A program made the position numbers and the translations under genes. A stretch of 64,000 nucleotides of DNA from CAYFQB01 sp964345225 (lineage in GTDB: Bacteria > Nitrospirota > Thermodesulfovibrionia > Thermodesulfovibrionales > UBA6898), in NCBI GenBank assembly GCA_964345225.1, contig CAYFQB010000021.1:1-64000 (forward strand), written 5' to 3'. Each line of letters begins with the position of its first letter. Positions within the stretch are counted from its first letter, which is position 1. Below, one piece after another: positions 8,555-16,782 of this stretch. The notes under the pieces were generated by a model. That model was given only the letters and a program-made list of their open reading frames with translations, made no database searches and was not told where the DNA came from.

Positions 8555-8638
8555 GCATGGGCAGATCATTTTATTTCAAAACCTGTTGAACTCGAAAGTC
8601 TCAAGAAAGCAATTGAATCAATGACACGCAATGTATAA
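8555..8638 (+). pseudogene. Relic of a response-regulator receiver C-terminus
   Basis: Reading from 8555 gives AWADHFISKPVELESLKK and a further ten residues to a TAA at 8636-8638. This is the beta5-alpha5 end of a receiver domain, with the conserved Lys-Pro (KPV) and the preceding GADHF-like turn. Upstream the same frame has a stop at 8537-8539 and no receiver sequence remains, so only the last 27 codons survive. It lies between rimI and the convergent secreted-protein gene. Confidence 0.8.
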
Positions 8639-8669
8639 AAGACAAAAGCCAAATGTAAATAAAATATTT

Positions 8670-10946
8670 CTACTGTATAGTCACCTCTACACTGTCATAA
8701 TACATCTGATCCATATCTATCGAGCTGTTCATGATCATATCTATACCGAAATAGAAGGTATAATTGCCTGTGGGTAGACCAGACATATTCAAAACTTCAT
8801 AAGGGCTCAAATCAAACAGCGGTCCTTGATAAGCAACAACTAAACCAGGCAACCAGGTACCCACAATTGCATCGTAATGATACAAGCCAAAAGGTGTATT
8901 AACTATTAACCAAAAGTCTGCATTTTCTCCTGCATAGCTTCCGTCTGAGAGCTCAATTGTTATGGAAAGTATGTTACTGGTGGTTATTGTAATCAACCCG
9001 TCAGAGCCATTGGCCTTGATGTCAGCAACGGGTTCTGTCATAAATATATCCACATACTCATCCGCACCAATGTCTGTTATTGCTACTGTTTCTCCATCTC
9101 CGTCAAGCGGTCTTGTGTCCCCTTCATAGTCAACAGTTGGTGCTCCTACATTTGTACCTGCATCTATGCAAGGTGAAAGCGGATCCAAATGGTAGTCGCA
9201 CATTACAGTATTAACAAATATAGGGTCTCCGCTGATATTATTCGTATCACCCATATATGTGCCAGGATTTATCGGGTCATTCACAACTGTGCCTATATCT
9301 GAATATGTTGTGCTTACTGTGGTTGTGGAACTGTCCTGATACAAATATATATCATCCCCTTTGACACTAGCTGTATTGCCCCAGATTATCTCATTCTTTG
9401 CTGTTACTGTAGTAATCCCAGATCCTGATGATACCAAATCAAGTCCACCTCCATAATCTGATGTATTGGCTGTAATGGTATCATTCGTAAGTGTCAGGTC
9501 AACATCACTGCCTGTACCTGTAGAATTTGCATATATGCCTCCGCCATTGGTACCTGTGTTATTGGCTACAATGTTGTTTGTGAGAATAAGAGCTACTGTA
9601 CCTGCATTTAAAGCCTCTACAGAAATACCTCCACCATATGTACCTGTATTTAGAATTATAATATTATTCAAGAGTGTTAACTGTACATTTCCTGAATCCG
9701 AATAGATATATATACCTCCGCCAGGCAGTGCATCGCCATTTGTTATGGTGAAGTTCTCTATCCCTGCCACAACTATTATGTCTGAGCCGGCACTCACAGT
9801 GATTACGCTTCCGTCTCCTATGTCATCACCTATCGTATCACCGTCAATTACTGTCAACGTAGGGTTATTACTCATTGTTTGGAATGTGTTGTCCCATCCG
9901 CCCTCGAGAGTAAATTCCTTAGACATTTCAATAAAGATATTTTCATAATACGTCCCTTGAGCTACTTTGATACTAGCTCCAATTCCTGCTGCTATTATCC
10001 CCTCCTGTATCGAGGAATAGCATGGAGAATTCCCTCCGCATATACCATTAGGTTCTATATAAATGCTTATGCAAGCACCTTCATCTATCTGTCCATTACA
10101 ATCATTGTCTTTGTTATCACATTGCTCCTGTGCTCCAGGATAAATTGTATTATCATTGTCATTACAGTCTGTTTTATCTATTACATACCCAAAAGGTGGT
10201 GAGCAGGCTACTTGTGAGATAGCTGGATTGCCATAATTGTCTCCATCAGCATCTTTGTAGTATGTATTTATACACAGACCTATCCCTTCCAATGGTATAT
10301 CAAAATTTGGTGTATCAAGGTCGTTTGAGCTTATTTTTAGTGTTGCACTTTTAGTGCCGCCTGATGTTGGTAAGAATGTGGCTATTATAGTGCAGTTTGC
10401 ACCTGCTGTTATGATCGGCATTAGACTTGGACAAGCATTTGTCCCCCCTGTTGCAACGCTGAACATGTCGCTGTTTACACCTATAACTTCAATAGAACTG
10501 ACCAAAAGGTCTGTTATGCCTTTATTGGTGATTGTAAATATCTGAGTTACGGAAGTATTTCCCACATTCACACTTCCAAAGTAGTGAGAAGTTGGAATAA
10601 CAGAGATGTCAGCTGGCTTCTCAGGAATTATTGTCTTACTTACCTCATTTGAATAATCGCTTTCATTGCCTGATGTATCATATGCCGTTACAGCAAAATA
10701 GTAAGTTGTTCCATCTGATAGATTAGACACAGTATAATTTGTGACATTGCCAACATCGATGTTCTCTGAATAATTGTTTGATTCCGTTCCATAGTAGACT
10801 TTGTAGCCTTTCAAGTCTGTCAACGGAGATCCGTCAACATTCATGATTGGCGCATCCCAGGTTAAAGACACATCAGAAGCATAGACATTTTGCGACGATA
10901 TATATGGAATGATTGTTAAGTTTAAAATTAATATAAACCCAAACAA
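8670..10946 (-). CDS. Large secreted protein: FN3, HYDIN/SPD-2-like, MopE-like metal-binding motif, parallel beta-helix
   Basis: A 758-residue exported protein. Order: hydrophobic leader (1-23), fibronectin type III domain (about 26-107), an ASPM/SPD-2/Hydin-type choice-of-anchor domain (about 113-222), a MopE-like motif with repeated Asp/Asn/Cys (DADGDNYGN, DCNDNDNTIYPG, CDNKDNDCNGQIDEG; 225-291), a long right-handed beta-helix with GGGIYIYS, GGGISVEA and GGGIYANS turns (about 292-600), and a beta-rich C-terminus. No PEP-CTERM or autotransporter domain is seen. The listed start is TTG and gives no basic n-region. An in-frame ATT at 10989-10991 with AAGGGA upstream would add a Lys/Arg-containing n-region and deserves consideration. 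The leader carries a c-di-GMP-I riboswitch and a CRP-type site, so expression is probably tied to second messengers and surface life. Function (adhesion, matrix or metal binding) is inference. Confidence 0.85.
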   Translation of the reverse strand: MFGFILILNLTIIPYISSQNVYASDVSLTWDAPIMNVDGSPLTDLKGYKVYYGTESNNYSENIDVGNVTNYTVSNLSDGTTYYFAVTAYDTSGNESDYSNEVSKTIIPEKPADISVIPTSHYFGSVNVGNTSVTQIFTITNKGITDLLVSSIEVIGVNSDMFSVATGGTNACPSLMPIITAGANCTIIATFLPTSGGTKSATLKISSNDLDTPNFDIPLEGIGLCINTYYKDADGDNYGNPAISQVACSPPFGYVIDKTDCNDNDNTIYPGAQEQCDNKDNDCNGQIDEGACISIYIEPNGICGGNSPCYSSIQEGIIAAGIGASIKVAQGTYYENIFIEMSKEFTLEGGWDNTFQTMSNNPTLTVIDGDTIGDDIGDGSVITVSAGSDIIVVAGIENFTITNGDALPGGGIYIYSDSGNVQLTLLNNIIILNTGTYGGGISVEALNAGTVALILTNNIVANNTGTNGGGIYANSTGTGSDVDLTLTNDTITANTSDYGGGLDLVSSGSGITTVTAKNEIIWGNTASVKGDDIYLYQDSSTTTVSTTYSDIGTVVNDPINPGTYMGDTNNISGDPIFVNTVMCDYHLDPLSPCIDAGTNVGAPTVDYEGDTRPLDGDGETVAITDIGADEYVDIFMTEPVADIKANGSDGLITITTSNILSITIELSDGSYAGENADFWLIVNTPFGLYHYDAIVGTWLPGLVVAYQGPLFDLSPYEVLNMSGLPTGNYTFYFGIDMIMNSSIDMDQMYYDSVEVTIQ

Positions 10947-11099
10947 GGTATATCTATTTAATGTTGTTAATATATTATTTATCGGTTTAATCTTCTATAT
11001 TCCCTTCATAATGTTATGACATTTAATATTGCTTAATAAAAAAATGTTAGTTCCAAGAAACAGGCTACTGGAAAAGATAAAATCTGAATAAGCTTTATT

Positions 11100-11181
11100 T
11101 CTTCGGTAGCCCAACTATCCTACCATTCTGATAGGATACGTGGCTTTATGTCCCATGGTTACCCAGAGTTTACCTTTTCGG
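11100..11181 (-). promoter_or_regulatory. Cyclic di-GMP-I (GEMM-I) riboswitch aptamer
   Basis: On the minus strand the segment reads AAAGGTAAAC, a short hairpin with a GTAA tetraloop, GGGACATAAAGCCACG, a 7-bp P2 stem (TATCCTA/TAGGATA, plus-strand 11116-11122 and 11132-11138), then GGGCTACCGAA. These blocks match the GEMM-I consensus in order. The family's closing pair GGCA/TGCC is replaced by GGTA/TACC, a compensatory change that keeps the helix. The base aligned with ligand-contacting G20 is G, favouring c-di-GMP over the cGAMP variant. It lies about 150 bases upstream of the secreted-protein start on the same strand. Downstream, a TTCCA/TGGAA pairing followed by a T7 run (plus-strand about 11037-11075) could be the expression platform, but this is weak. 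Confidence 0.88.
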
Positions 11182-11266
11182 AAACAGTTAATTTAGAGAA
11201 AACTTTCAAAGAACTTCAATCATTCAGATTATCGGTTTCAATAGTATCAAGGATAAAGAGAATAAG

Positions 11267-11284
11267 CTGTGATTTAAATCACAG
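11267..11284. promoter_or_regulatory. CRP-type operator, perfect 18-bp palindrome
   Basis: CTGTGATTTAAATCACAG is perfectly symmetric and contains TGTGA-N6-TCACA, the consensus of cAMP-receptor-protein-type regulators. It lies upstream of the riboswitch. If it acts at -41.5, the start of transcription would be near 11234, and a TACTAT hexamer on the minus strand (11241-11246) falls in the -10 place. The bound factor could be CRP or another member of the CRP/FNR family. Confidence 0.7.
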
Positions 11285-11390
11285 TGAAATAATTAAAAAG
11301 AAAAACAGGCAAGAATATCTTACATGAACATTTTTTCTCAATGTCTAAGTGGTGAAAGTTAGTTTGTTTTTTAATTCAGGCTTGTACGGA

Positions 11391-12404
11391 TTATGATCCC
11401 CAAATCCCTTCTATATTGTGATTACATTTCAGACATCTGCTGTCTTTTATCACATTTTCTAGGATACTGTAGCCGAATCGCTTGATTAAAATATTTTTAC
11501 AGGAAGGGCAATAAGTATTCTCTCCTCCTTCACCTGGCACATTGCCTTCATAAATATATTTAAGCCCTGATTTATATCCTATATCCATAGCCTGACGCAA
11601 CTTTGTAACAGGGGTTCGGGGTCTGTCAGTGAGTAAATAAGTTGGATAAAATCGACTTACATGCCAGGGGATGGTAGGGTCCACTGACTTGATAAATTCT
11701 ACAATTTCTTTGAGGTCATTTTCAGAGTCATTGAGGTCAGGTATTATAAGAGTTGTAACTTCAACCCATACACCAAGCTCTTTCATGAGTTTAATAGTAT
11801 TTTTTACAGGATTGAGCTTTGCTTTACAGATTTCCTTATAGAGTTTATTGCTTCCTTTAAGGTCAATGTTATTTGCATCAAGATATGGTGCAATAAGCCT
11901 TACAGCTTCCGGACCAGTGTAACCGTTGCTTACGAAGACATTCTTAATCCCTTTTTCATGGGCGAGTTTTGCACAGTCGTATGCAAACTCAAAAAAGATC
12001 GTGGGTTCAGTATATGTATATGAAATGCTTTTACAGTTGTTCTTTATGGCAGCGTTTACTATATCTTCAGGTGACATGTCTGTGCCCGGTATAGAGAACT
12101 TGTGTACTCTTGGATACTGGGATATTTCGTAATTCTGACAATGATTACACTGGAAATTACAGCCAACTGTCGCTATAGATAAGGATGTTGTGCCGGGAAG
12201 GAAATGGAAGAGGGGCTTTTTTTCGATAGGATCAATGTTCATAGATATCACTTTGCCATATACAAGGCTGTATAACGTTCCATCCCTGTTTTCACGTACA
12301 GCGCATATGCCTCTTTTACCGTTATGGATTAGACAATTATGTCCGCACAAGTGGCACTTTACGTCTGTTCCCTCTAACTTTTCATATACTAAAGCCTCTT
12401 TCAT
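11391..12404 (-). CDS. amrS: AmmeMemoRadiSam system radical SAM enzyme (AmrS/PflA-like)
   Basis: A radical SAM protein of about 337 residues. The N-terminal half has two Cys pairs (CHLCGHNC) and a C in GICAVREN, the AmrS-type leader. The cluster motif CNFQCNHC binds the 4Fe-4S cluster that cleaves S-adenosylmethionine; the C-terminus has another zinc-like CPSC...CLKC set. The family is related to pyruvate-formate-lyase activating enzymes; its substrate is unknown and partners AmrA/AmrB are not in this window. I start at the ATG at 12402-12404 (MKEALVYEKLEG), since the longer frame adds an unusual hydrophobic stretch. A TATAAT-like box lies just before it, so the transcript may have a very short leader. 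Confidence 0.88.
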   Translation of the reverse strand: MKEALVYEKLEGTDVKCHLCGHNCLIHNGKRGICAVRENRDGTLYSLVYGKVISMNIDPIEKKPLFHFLPGTTSLSIATVGCNFQCNHCQNYEISQYPRVHKFSIPGTDMSPEDIVNAAIKNNCKSISYTYTEPTIFFEFAYDCAKLAHEKGIKNVFVSNGYTGPEAVRLIAPYLDANNIDLKGSNKLYKEICKAKLNPVKNTIKLMKELGVWVEVTTLIIPDLNDSENDLKEIVEFIKSVDPTIPWHVSRFYPTYLLTDRPRTPVTKLRQAMDIGYKSGLKYIYEGNVPGEGGENTYCPSCKNILIKRFGYSILENVIKDSRCLKCNHNIEGIWGS

Positions 12405-12575
12405 GCTATAAATTATAACAGTTTTATAGTGTATGTAAACCATGCAAGGGATAACCAATAACAAAGCACCAACTTAGGTAATTGATGCCTGCCATCTGTC
12501 CTCAATTTATTGACTTAAACTGACGTAGTTAATTAAAATTATTAATGAATCTGAAAATATTAGGGAGTGGTAAGA

Positions 12576-12785
12576 ATGCCTATTTATGAATATAGATGTG
12601 AAAAATGCAATGAGAGATTTTCTCTTCTTCAAAGTATACATTCTACGGAAAACGATACAGAATGTCCCAAATGTTCTTCAAAAAAAGTAAAAAAGTTGAT
12701 ATCTTCCTTCTGTTGTTCTTTAGGTACAGAAAGTAGTTTTTCTTCTTCAGGCGCTTCAGGTAGTTTTAGTGGGGGAGGAGGTTGA
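12576..12785 (+). CDS. FmdB-family zinc ribbon protein
   Basis: A 69-residue protein. MPIYEYRCEKCNERF at the N-terminus and ECPKC near residue 29 make one CxxC...CxxC zinc ribbon of the FmdB type; the tail is Ser/Gly-rich and ends in four glycines. FmdB-like proteins are often called regulators but the role is not established. The ATG at 12576 is preferred over GTG at 12567 because GGGAG sits about eight bases upstream and MPIYEY is the family start. Confidence 0.88.
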   Translation: MPIYEYRCEKCNERFSLLQSIHSTENDTECPKCSSKKVKKLISSFCCSLGTESSFSSSGASGSFSGGGG

Positions 12786-12899
12786 GGTGTGACTTCGTGC
12801 TGAGCCGTTGGTTTAGCTCAATAAACATACTATATAAAAGTCTTGACATTTTCAATACTTAGCAATAAAATTTTCTAAACAACTTTAAAGAGGTGAGCG

Positions 12900-13901
12900 A
12901 TGCCCCGGAGACTATTACTGGCAGATGACAGCATTACCATACAGAAAGTCGTAGAATTGGTACTTACTGAAAAAGATTTCGAGATAAAGTCTGTTAATAA
13001 TGGCGAAGAAGCTCTTAATATTATGGATACGTTCAGGCCGGAGATAGTACTTGCTGACATAGAGATGCCAAAAATAAACGGCTATCAACTTTGTGAAAAG
13101 ATAAAGCAGAATCCAGAGACCGCTGATATACCGGTTATCCTTCTTGCTGGTACATTTGAGCCAATTGATGAAGATCTTGCCAGAGATGTTGGTGCCGATG
13201 ATTCTGTCATAAAACCATTTGAGTCTCAGGAATTGATAAGTAAAATTAATGCTGCCATTACAATTGTTGCTGCGAGTAGCGGGGTTGTTGAGGCTGTAGA
13301 AGAAGGTGAAGAGGTCTTAGAGGCTGTTGAAGAGCAAGGTGTCGTGGCAGAGGCTGAAGCTTTTGAGATTGTCGGAGAAGAAGACCTCTGGGCAATGGAA
13401 GAAATACAGGAAGTACCTGAAGAGTTGCCTGAGGAACCCGAGGCAGTTGAAGAGGAGGTCGAGACTAAGGAGACTTTTGAATTGCCAGAGGAAGAAGTAG
13501 TTTTTCATGAACCTGAAAAAGAAGTTGCTGAGTTAGAAGAAGAGGTCGCTCAGCCAGAATTAGAGAAAAAGGAGGTAATATCAGAAGTAACTATGCCTTC
13601 AAACGAAGAGCTTCTCAGGATATTTGAAAAGACTATTGATGAGAAAGTTTCTTCTTTTTTGTCATCTTTGGATATAAATGAAGCTTTACTTTCTTCTCTT
13701 ATGCCTTCAATGAAAGACTCTATTGAGAAGATTCTTTGGGAGGTTGCCCCTGAACTTGTCGAGAAGATGTTGAAAGAGATTCTAAAAGGCACTATTTCCT
13801 CACTTACAGCAGAAGTTGAAAAAGTAATATGGGAAACAGTTCCTGACCTTGCAAGCACAATGATTTCAAAAGAGATTGAAAAGATAAAGTCAGAGTTTTA
13901 G
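12900..13901 (+). CDS. Receiver-domain protein with acidic linker and repeated C-terminal helices
   Basis: A 333-residue protein. Residues 1-120 are a receiver domain: DD near 9-10, phospho-acceptor Asp in VLADIEMPKING, and Lys in VIKPFE. Residues about 125-225 are an extremely Glu-rich, Pro-containing linker, expected to be disordered. The C-terminus (about 230-333) contains a near repeat, EKILWEVAPELVEKM and EKVIWETVPDLASTM, of amphipathic helices. The layout resembles receiver proteins with docking tails in gliding or polarity systems, but the partner is unknown. GAGGTGAGCG precedes the ATG. The gene ends just before a terminator hairpin. Confidence 0.82.
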   Translation: MPRRLLLADDSITIQKVVELVLTEKDFEIKSVNNGEEALNIMDTFRPEIVLADIEMPKINGYQLCEKIKQNPETADIPVILLAGTFEPIDEDLARDVGADDSVIKPFESQELISKINAAITIVAASSGVVEAVEEGEEVLEAVEEQGVVAEAEAFEIVGEEDLWAMEEIQEVPEELPEEPEAVEEEVETKETFELPEEEVVFHEPEKEVAELEEEVAQPELEKKEVISEVTMPSNEELLRIFEKTIDEKVSSFLSSLDINEALLSSLMPSMKDSIEKILWEVAPELVEKMLKEILKGTISSLTAEVEKVIWETVPDLASTMISKEIEKIKSEF

Positions 13902-13931
13902 ATTCATTAAGATCTTATAATATAATAGTGG

Positions 13932-13970
13932 CGGGGAAAAGGCAGAGCCAATTCCCCGTCTTTCTTTGTT
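13932..13970 (+). terminator. Intrinsic terminator before valS
   Basis: CGGGGAA (13932-13938) pairs with TTCCCCG (13952-13958), and is followed by the T-rich TCTTTCTTTGTT. It lies between the receiver gene and valS and directly abuts the valS ATG, leaving no Shine-Dalgarno sequence between hairpin and start. Confidence 0.65.
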
Positions 13971-16700
13971 ATGCAAGAGTTAAATAAAAGTTACAATCCA
14001 GAGGGTATTGAAGAAAAATGGTATGATTACTGGATAGATAATAATTTTTTTGTAGCTGATCCAGAATCCGATACCGAAGAGTTTTCAATAGTAATACCTC
14101 CACCTAATATTACAGGTGCACTCCACATGGGTCATGCTCTTAATACAACCCTGCAGGATATCCTTGTAAGATGGAGAAGGATGTCAGGTTACAATGTGCT
14201 CTGGGTACCAGGTACGGACCATGCCGGTATTGCGACACAGAATGTTGTTGAAAAACAGGTTGCATCTGAAGGTCTGGACAGATATCGTCTGGGCAGAGAT
14301 GCATTTGTTGAACGAGTCTGGAAATGGAAGGCGGAATATGGAGGTAAAATTATACACCAGCTCAAGAGGCTTGGTGCATCATGTGACTGGACAAGAGAGC
14401 GGTTTACTCTAGACAAAGGGCTTTCGAGGGCAGTTTTAGAAGTATTTGTAACCCTTTACGAGCAGGGATTGATATACAGAGACAAAAAACTGATTAATTG
14501 GTGTCCAAGGTGTAATACCGCACTTTCAGATATAGAAGTCGAACACGAAGAGGTTGAAGGGGGCCTTACTTACATAAAATATCCAGTTACTGATGGTAGT
14601 GGATATATCACTGTGGCTACTACAAGACCTGAAACAATGCTTGGTGATACCGCTGTTGCCGTGCATCCTGAAGATGAACGTTATAAGATTTATATAGGTA
14701 AGAAGGTTATATTGCCTCTTGCGGAAAGAGAGATCCCTGTTATTTCTGATGAATCAGTAGACCCCGAATTTGGTACAGGTGCTGTCAAAGTAACGCCCTC
14801 ACATGACTTTAATGATGAAGCTATTGCTAAGAGACAGAGCCCTCAACTCGATTTTATCAATGTAATCGGCCCTGATGGACGCATGACAGAAGAAGCCGGG
14901 GCTAAATATACCGGCATTGACAGATATGAATGTAGAAAGACTGTTCTTAGAGAATTAAAGGCAGCAGGACTTATAGCAGAACAAAAAAAATATAAATATT
15001 CGATAGGTCAGTGTTACAGGTGCAAGACTGTTATAGAGCCACTATCTGCACTTCAGTGGTTCGTAAACGTCAAGCCGCTTGCTGAAGCTGCTGTTGTTAC
15101 GGTCAGGAATGGGAAAATCAATATTATCCCGAAAGCCTGGGAGAATACATTTTTCGGATGGATGGAAAACATAAAGGACTGGTGCATATCAAGACAGATA
15201 TGGTGGGGTCACAGAATACCTGCCTGGTACTGCAAAGAAATGCAGAATGCAGAATGCAAAATGCAAAATGGTATTATCGTGGCTCGTGAAACACCAAAGG
15301 CATGTCCTTACTGCGGATCTGATGATCTAGTTCAGGACGAGGATGTCCTGGATACATGGTTTTCATCTGCATTATGGCCTTTCTCTACGCTTGGCTGGCC
15401 GGATAAGACCGCTGAACTCAGGAAGTTCTATCCGACTACAGTCCTGGTAACAGGATTTGATATCATCTTTTTCTGGGTAGCACGGATGATGATGATGGGA
15501 ATGAAGTTTATGAATGATGTTCCGTTCAGGGATGTTTACATCCATGCTCTAGTCAGAGATTTATACGGACAGAAGATGTCGAAATCAAAGGGAAATGTGA
15601 TCGATCCGCTTATCATGATGAAGAAATATGGAACCGATGCATTCAGATTTACCCTTGCAGCATTTGCAGCGCAGGGAAGGGATATAAGATTTTCTGAAGA
15701 GCGGGTTGAAGGATACAGACATTTTGTAAATAAACTCTACAATGCTGCGAGATTTATATTATCGAATACCGGAGAGACACTTTTACCTGATAAGATTGAC
15801 ATGAAACACCTTGATTTAGGTAGCAGGTGGATATTAAGCAGGTTTTCTGCTGTTGCAGATGAGGTAAATCAATTTTTAGAGGAATACAGGTTTAATGATG
15901 CTGCCAGCAGTATATATCAATTTATATGGCATGAATTATGCGATTGGTACATAGAGATGATTAAACCAATCTTGTACGATGGATCTGACCAGACCAGCAG
16001 ATCGGCTGATACAAAAAATAAAATATCTGTAAGGAAATGCCTGCTGTATATACTTGATAGAACTCTAAAGTTATTACATCCTTTTATGCCGTTTATTACT
16101 GAGGAAATATGGCAGGATATCCCGGGTGTCGGCAGTCAGAAACCGGAAATCAAAAAGAGTATAGTGATCTCTGATTATCCTAAAGCTTCACTGAGAGACC
16201 ATGAAGCTGAAAAACAGATGTCTATCATCATGGAAACTGTAATGAGCATAAGAACAATAAGAGGTGAATTAAATATATCGCCAACTCTTAAACTTAAGGC
16301 TTATATTAAGACACTTTCTGACGCTGTAAAAGCCGTATTAAGCAGGAATCTGACATTTATCGAGAAACTTGCAAGGGCTGATATAATGGAAATTGGTACA
16401 AGTGTAAGAAAGCCTGATGATTCGGCTGCTACAGTCAGAAATTATGTAGAAGTATATGTTCCGCTTGAGGGGCTTCTGGACATAGACCTGGAAATTGCCA
16501 GGCTCAGGAAGGAGGAAGCCAAGGCCGAAAAGACAATTGTATTCTTGAATAAAAAGCTGCTTAATGAAGACTTTCTAAAAAAGGCGCCAAATGATGTTGT
16601 CGAAAAAGAGAAGAAAAAACTCGATGAATATCTGAGAAAGAGAGAAAGAATACAGGAAAATTTAAATAAGATTATTGAATTGGGCAGGAAAAAACAATAG
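13971..16700 (+). CDS. valS: Valyl-tRNA synthetase
   Basis: A 909-residue class I synthetase that charges tRNA-Val. Seen: HIGH-type ITGALHMGHAL near residue 45, the large CP1 editing domain with TTRPETMLGDTAV near 215, WCISRQIWWGHRIPAWYC near 404, KMSKS at 535, the anticodon-binding domain, and a C-terminal coiled coil (about 840-909). Oddity: residues 424-433 read MQNAECKMQN, encoded by a run of AATGCAG/AATGCAA heptads placed exactly where the family has a CxxC zinc knuckle, so the spacing between the first two Cys is altered. The other half, CPYCGS, is intact. It is the only full-length valS here and the frame is open, so it is expected to be functional. Confidence 0.97.
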   Translation: MQELNKSYNPEGIEEKWYDYWIDNNFFVADPESDTEEFSIVIPPPNITGALHMGHALNTTLQDILVRWRRMSGYNVLWVPGTDHAGIATQNVVEKQVASEGLDRYRLGRDAFVERVWKWKAEYGGKIIHQLKRLGASCDWTRERFTLDKGLSRAVLEVFVTLYEQGLIYRDKKLINWCPRCNTALSDIEVEHEEVEGGLTYIKYPVTDGSGYITVATTRPETMLGDTAVAVHPEDERYKIYIGKKVILPLAEREIPVISDESVDPEFGTGAVKVTPSHDFNDEAIAKRQSPQLDFINVIGPDGRMTEEAGAKYTGIDRYECRKTVLRELKAAGLIAEQKKYKYSIGQCYRCKTVIEPLSALQWFVNVKPLAEAAVVTVRNGKINIIPKAWENTFFGWMENIKDWCISRQIWWGHRIPAWYCKEMQNAECKMQNGIIVARETPKACPYCGSDDLVQDEDVLDTWFSSALWPFSTLGWPDKTAELRKFYPTTVLVTGFDIIFFWVARMMMMGMKFMNDVPFRDVYIHALVRDLYGQKMSKSKGNVIDPLIMMKKYGTDAFRFTLAAFAAQGRDIRFSEERVEGYRHFVNKLYNAARFILSNTGETLLPDKIDMKHLDLGSRWILSRFSAVADEVNQFLEEYRFNDAASSIYQFIWHELCDWYIEMIKPILYDGSDQTSRSADTKNKISVRKCLLYILDRTLKLLHPFMPFITEEIWQDIPGVGSQKPEIKKSIVISDYPKASLRDHEAEKQMSIIMETVMSIRTIRGELNISPTLKLKAYIKTLSDAVKAVLSRNLTFIEKLARADIMEIGTSVRKPDDSAATVRNYVEVYVPLEGLLDIDLEIARLRKEEAKAEKTIVFLNKKLLNEDFLKKAPNDVVEKEKKKLDEYLRKRERIQENLNKIIELGRKKQ

Positions 16701-16782
16701 AAAAAATCTGAATTAAAAGAGGGTTCAAGGTGATAAACTGCGAATTATTTAAAAGGCTGAATTTATATGGAGATAAATAAGT

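Noticed and set aside
13902..13970. T-box or tRNA-sensing leader for valS
   Set aside because: The gap is too short and has no specifier or T-box sequence; only a terminator hairpin is seen.
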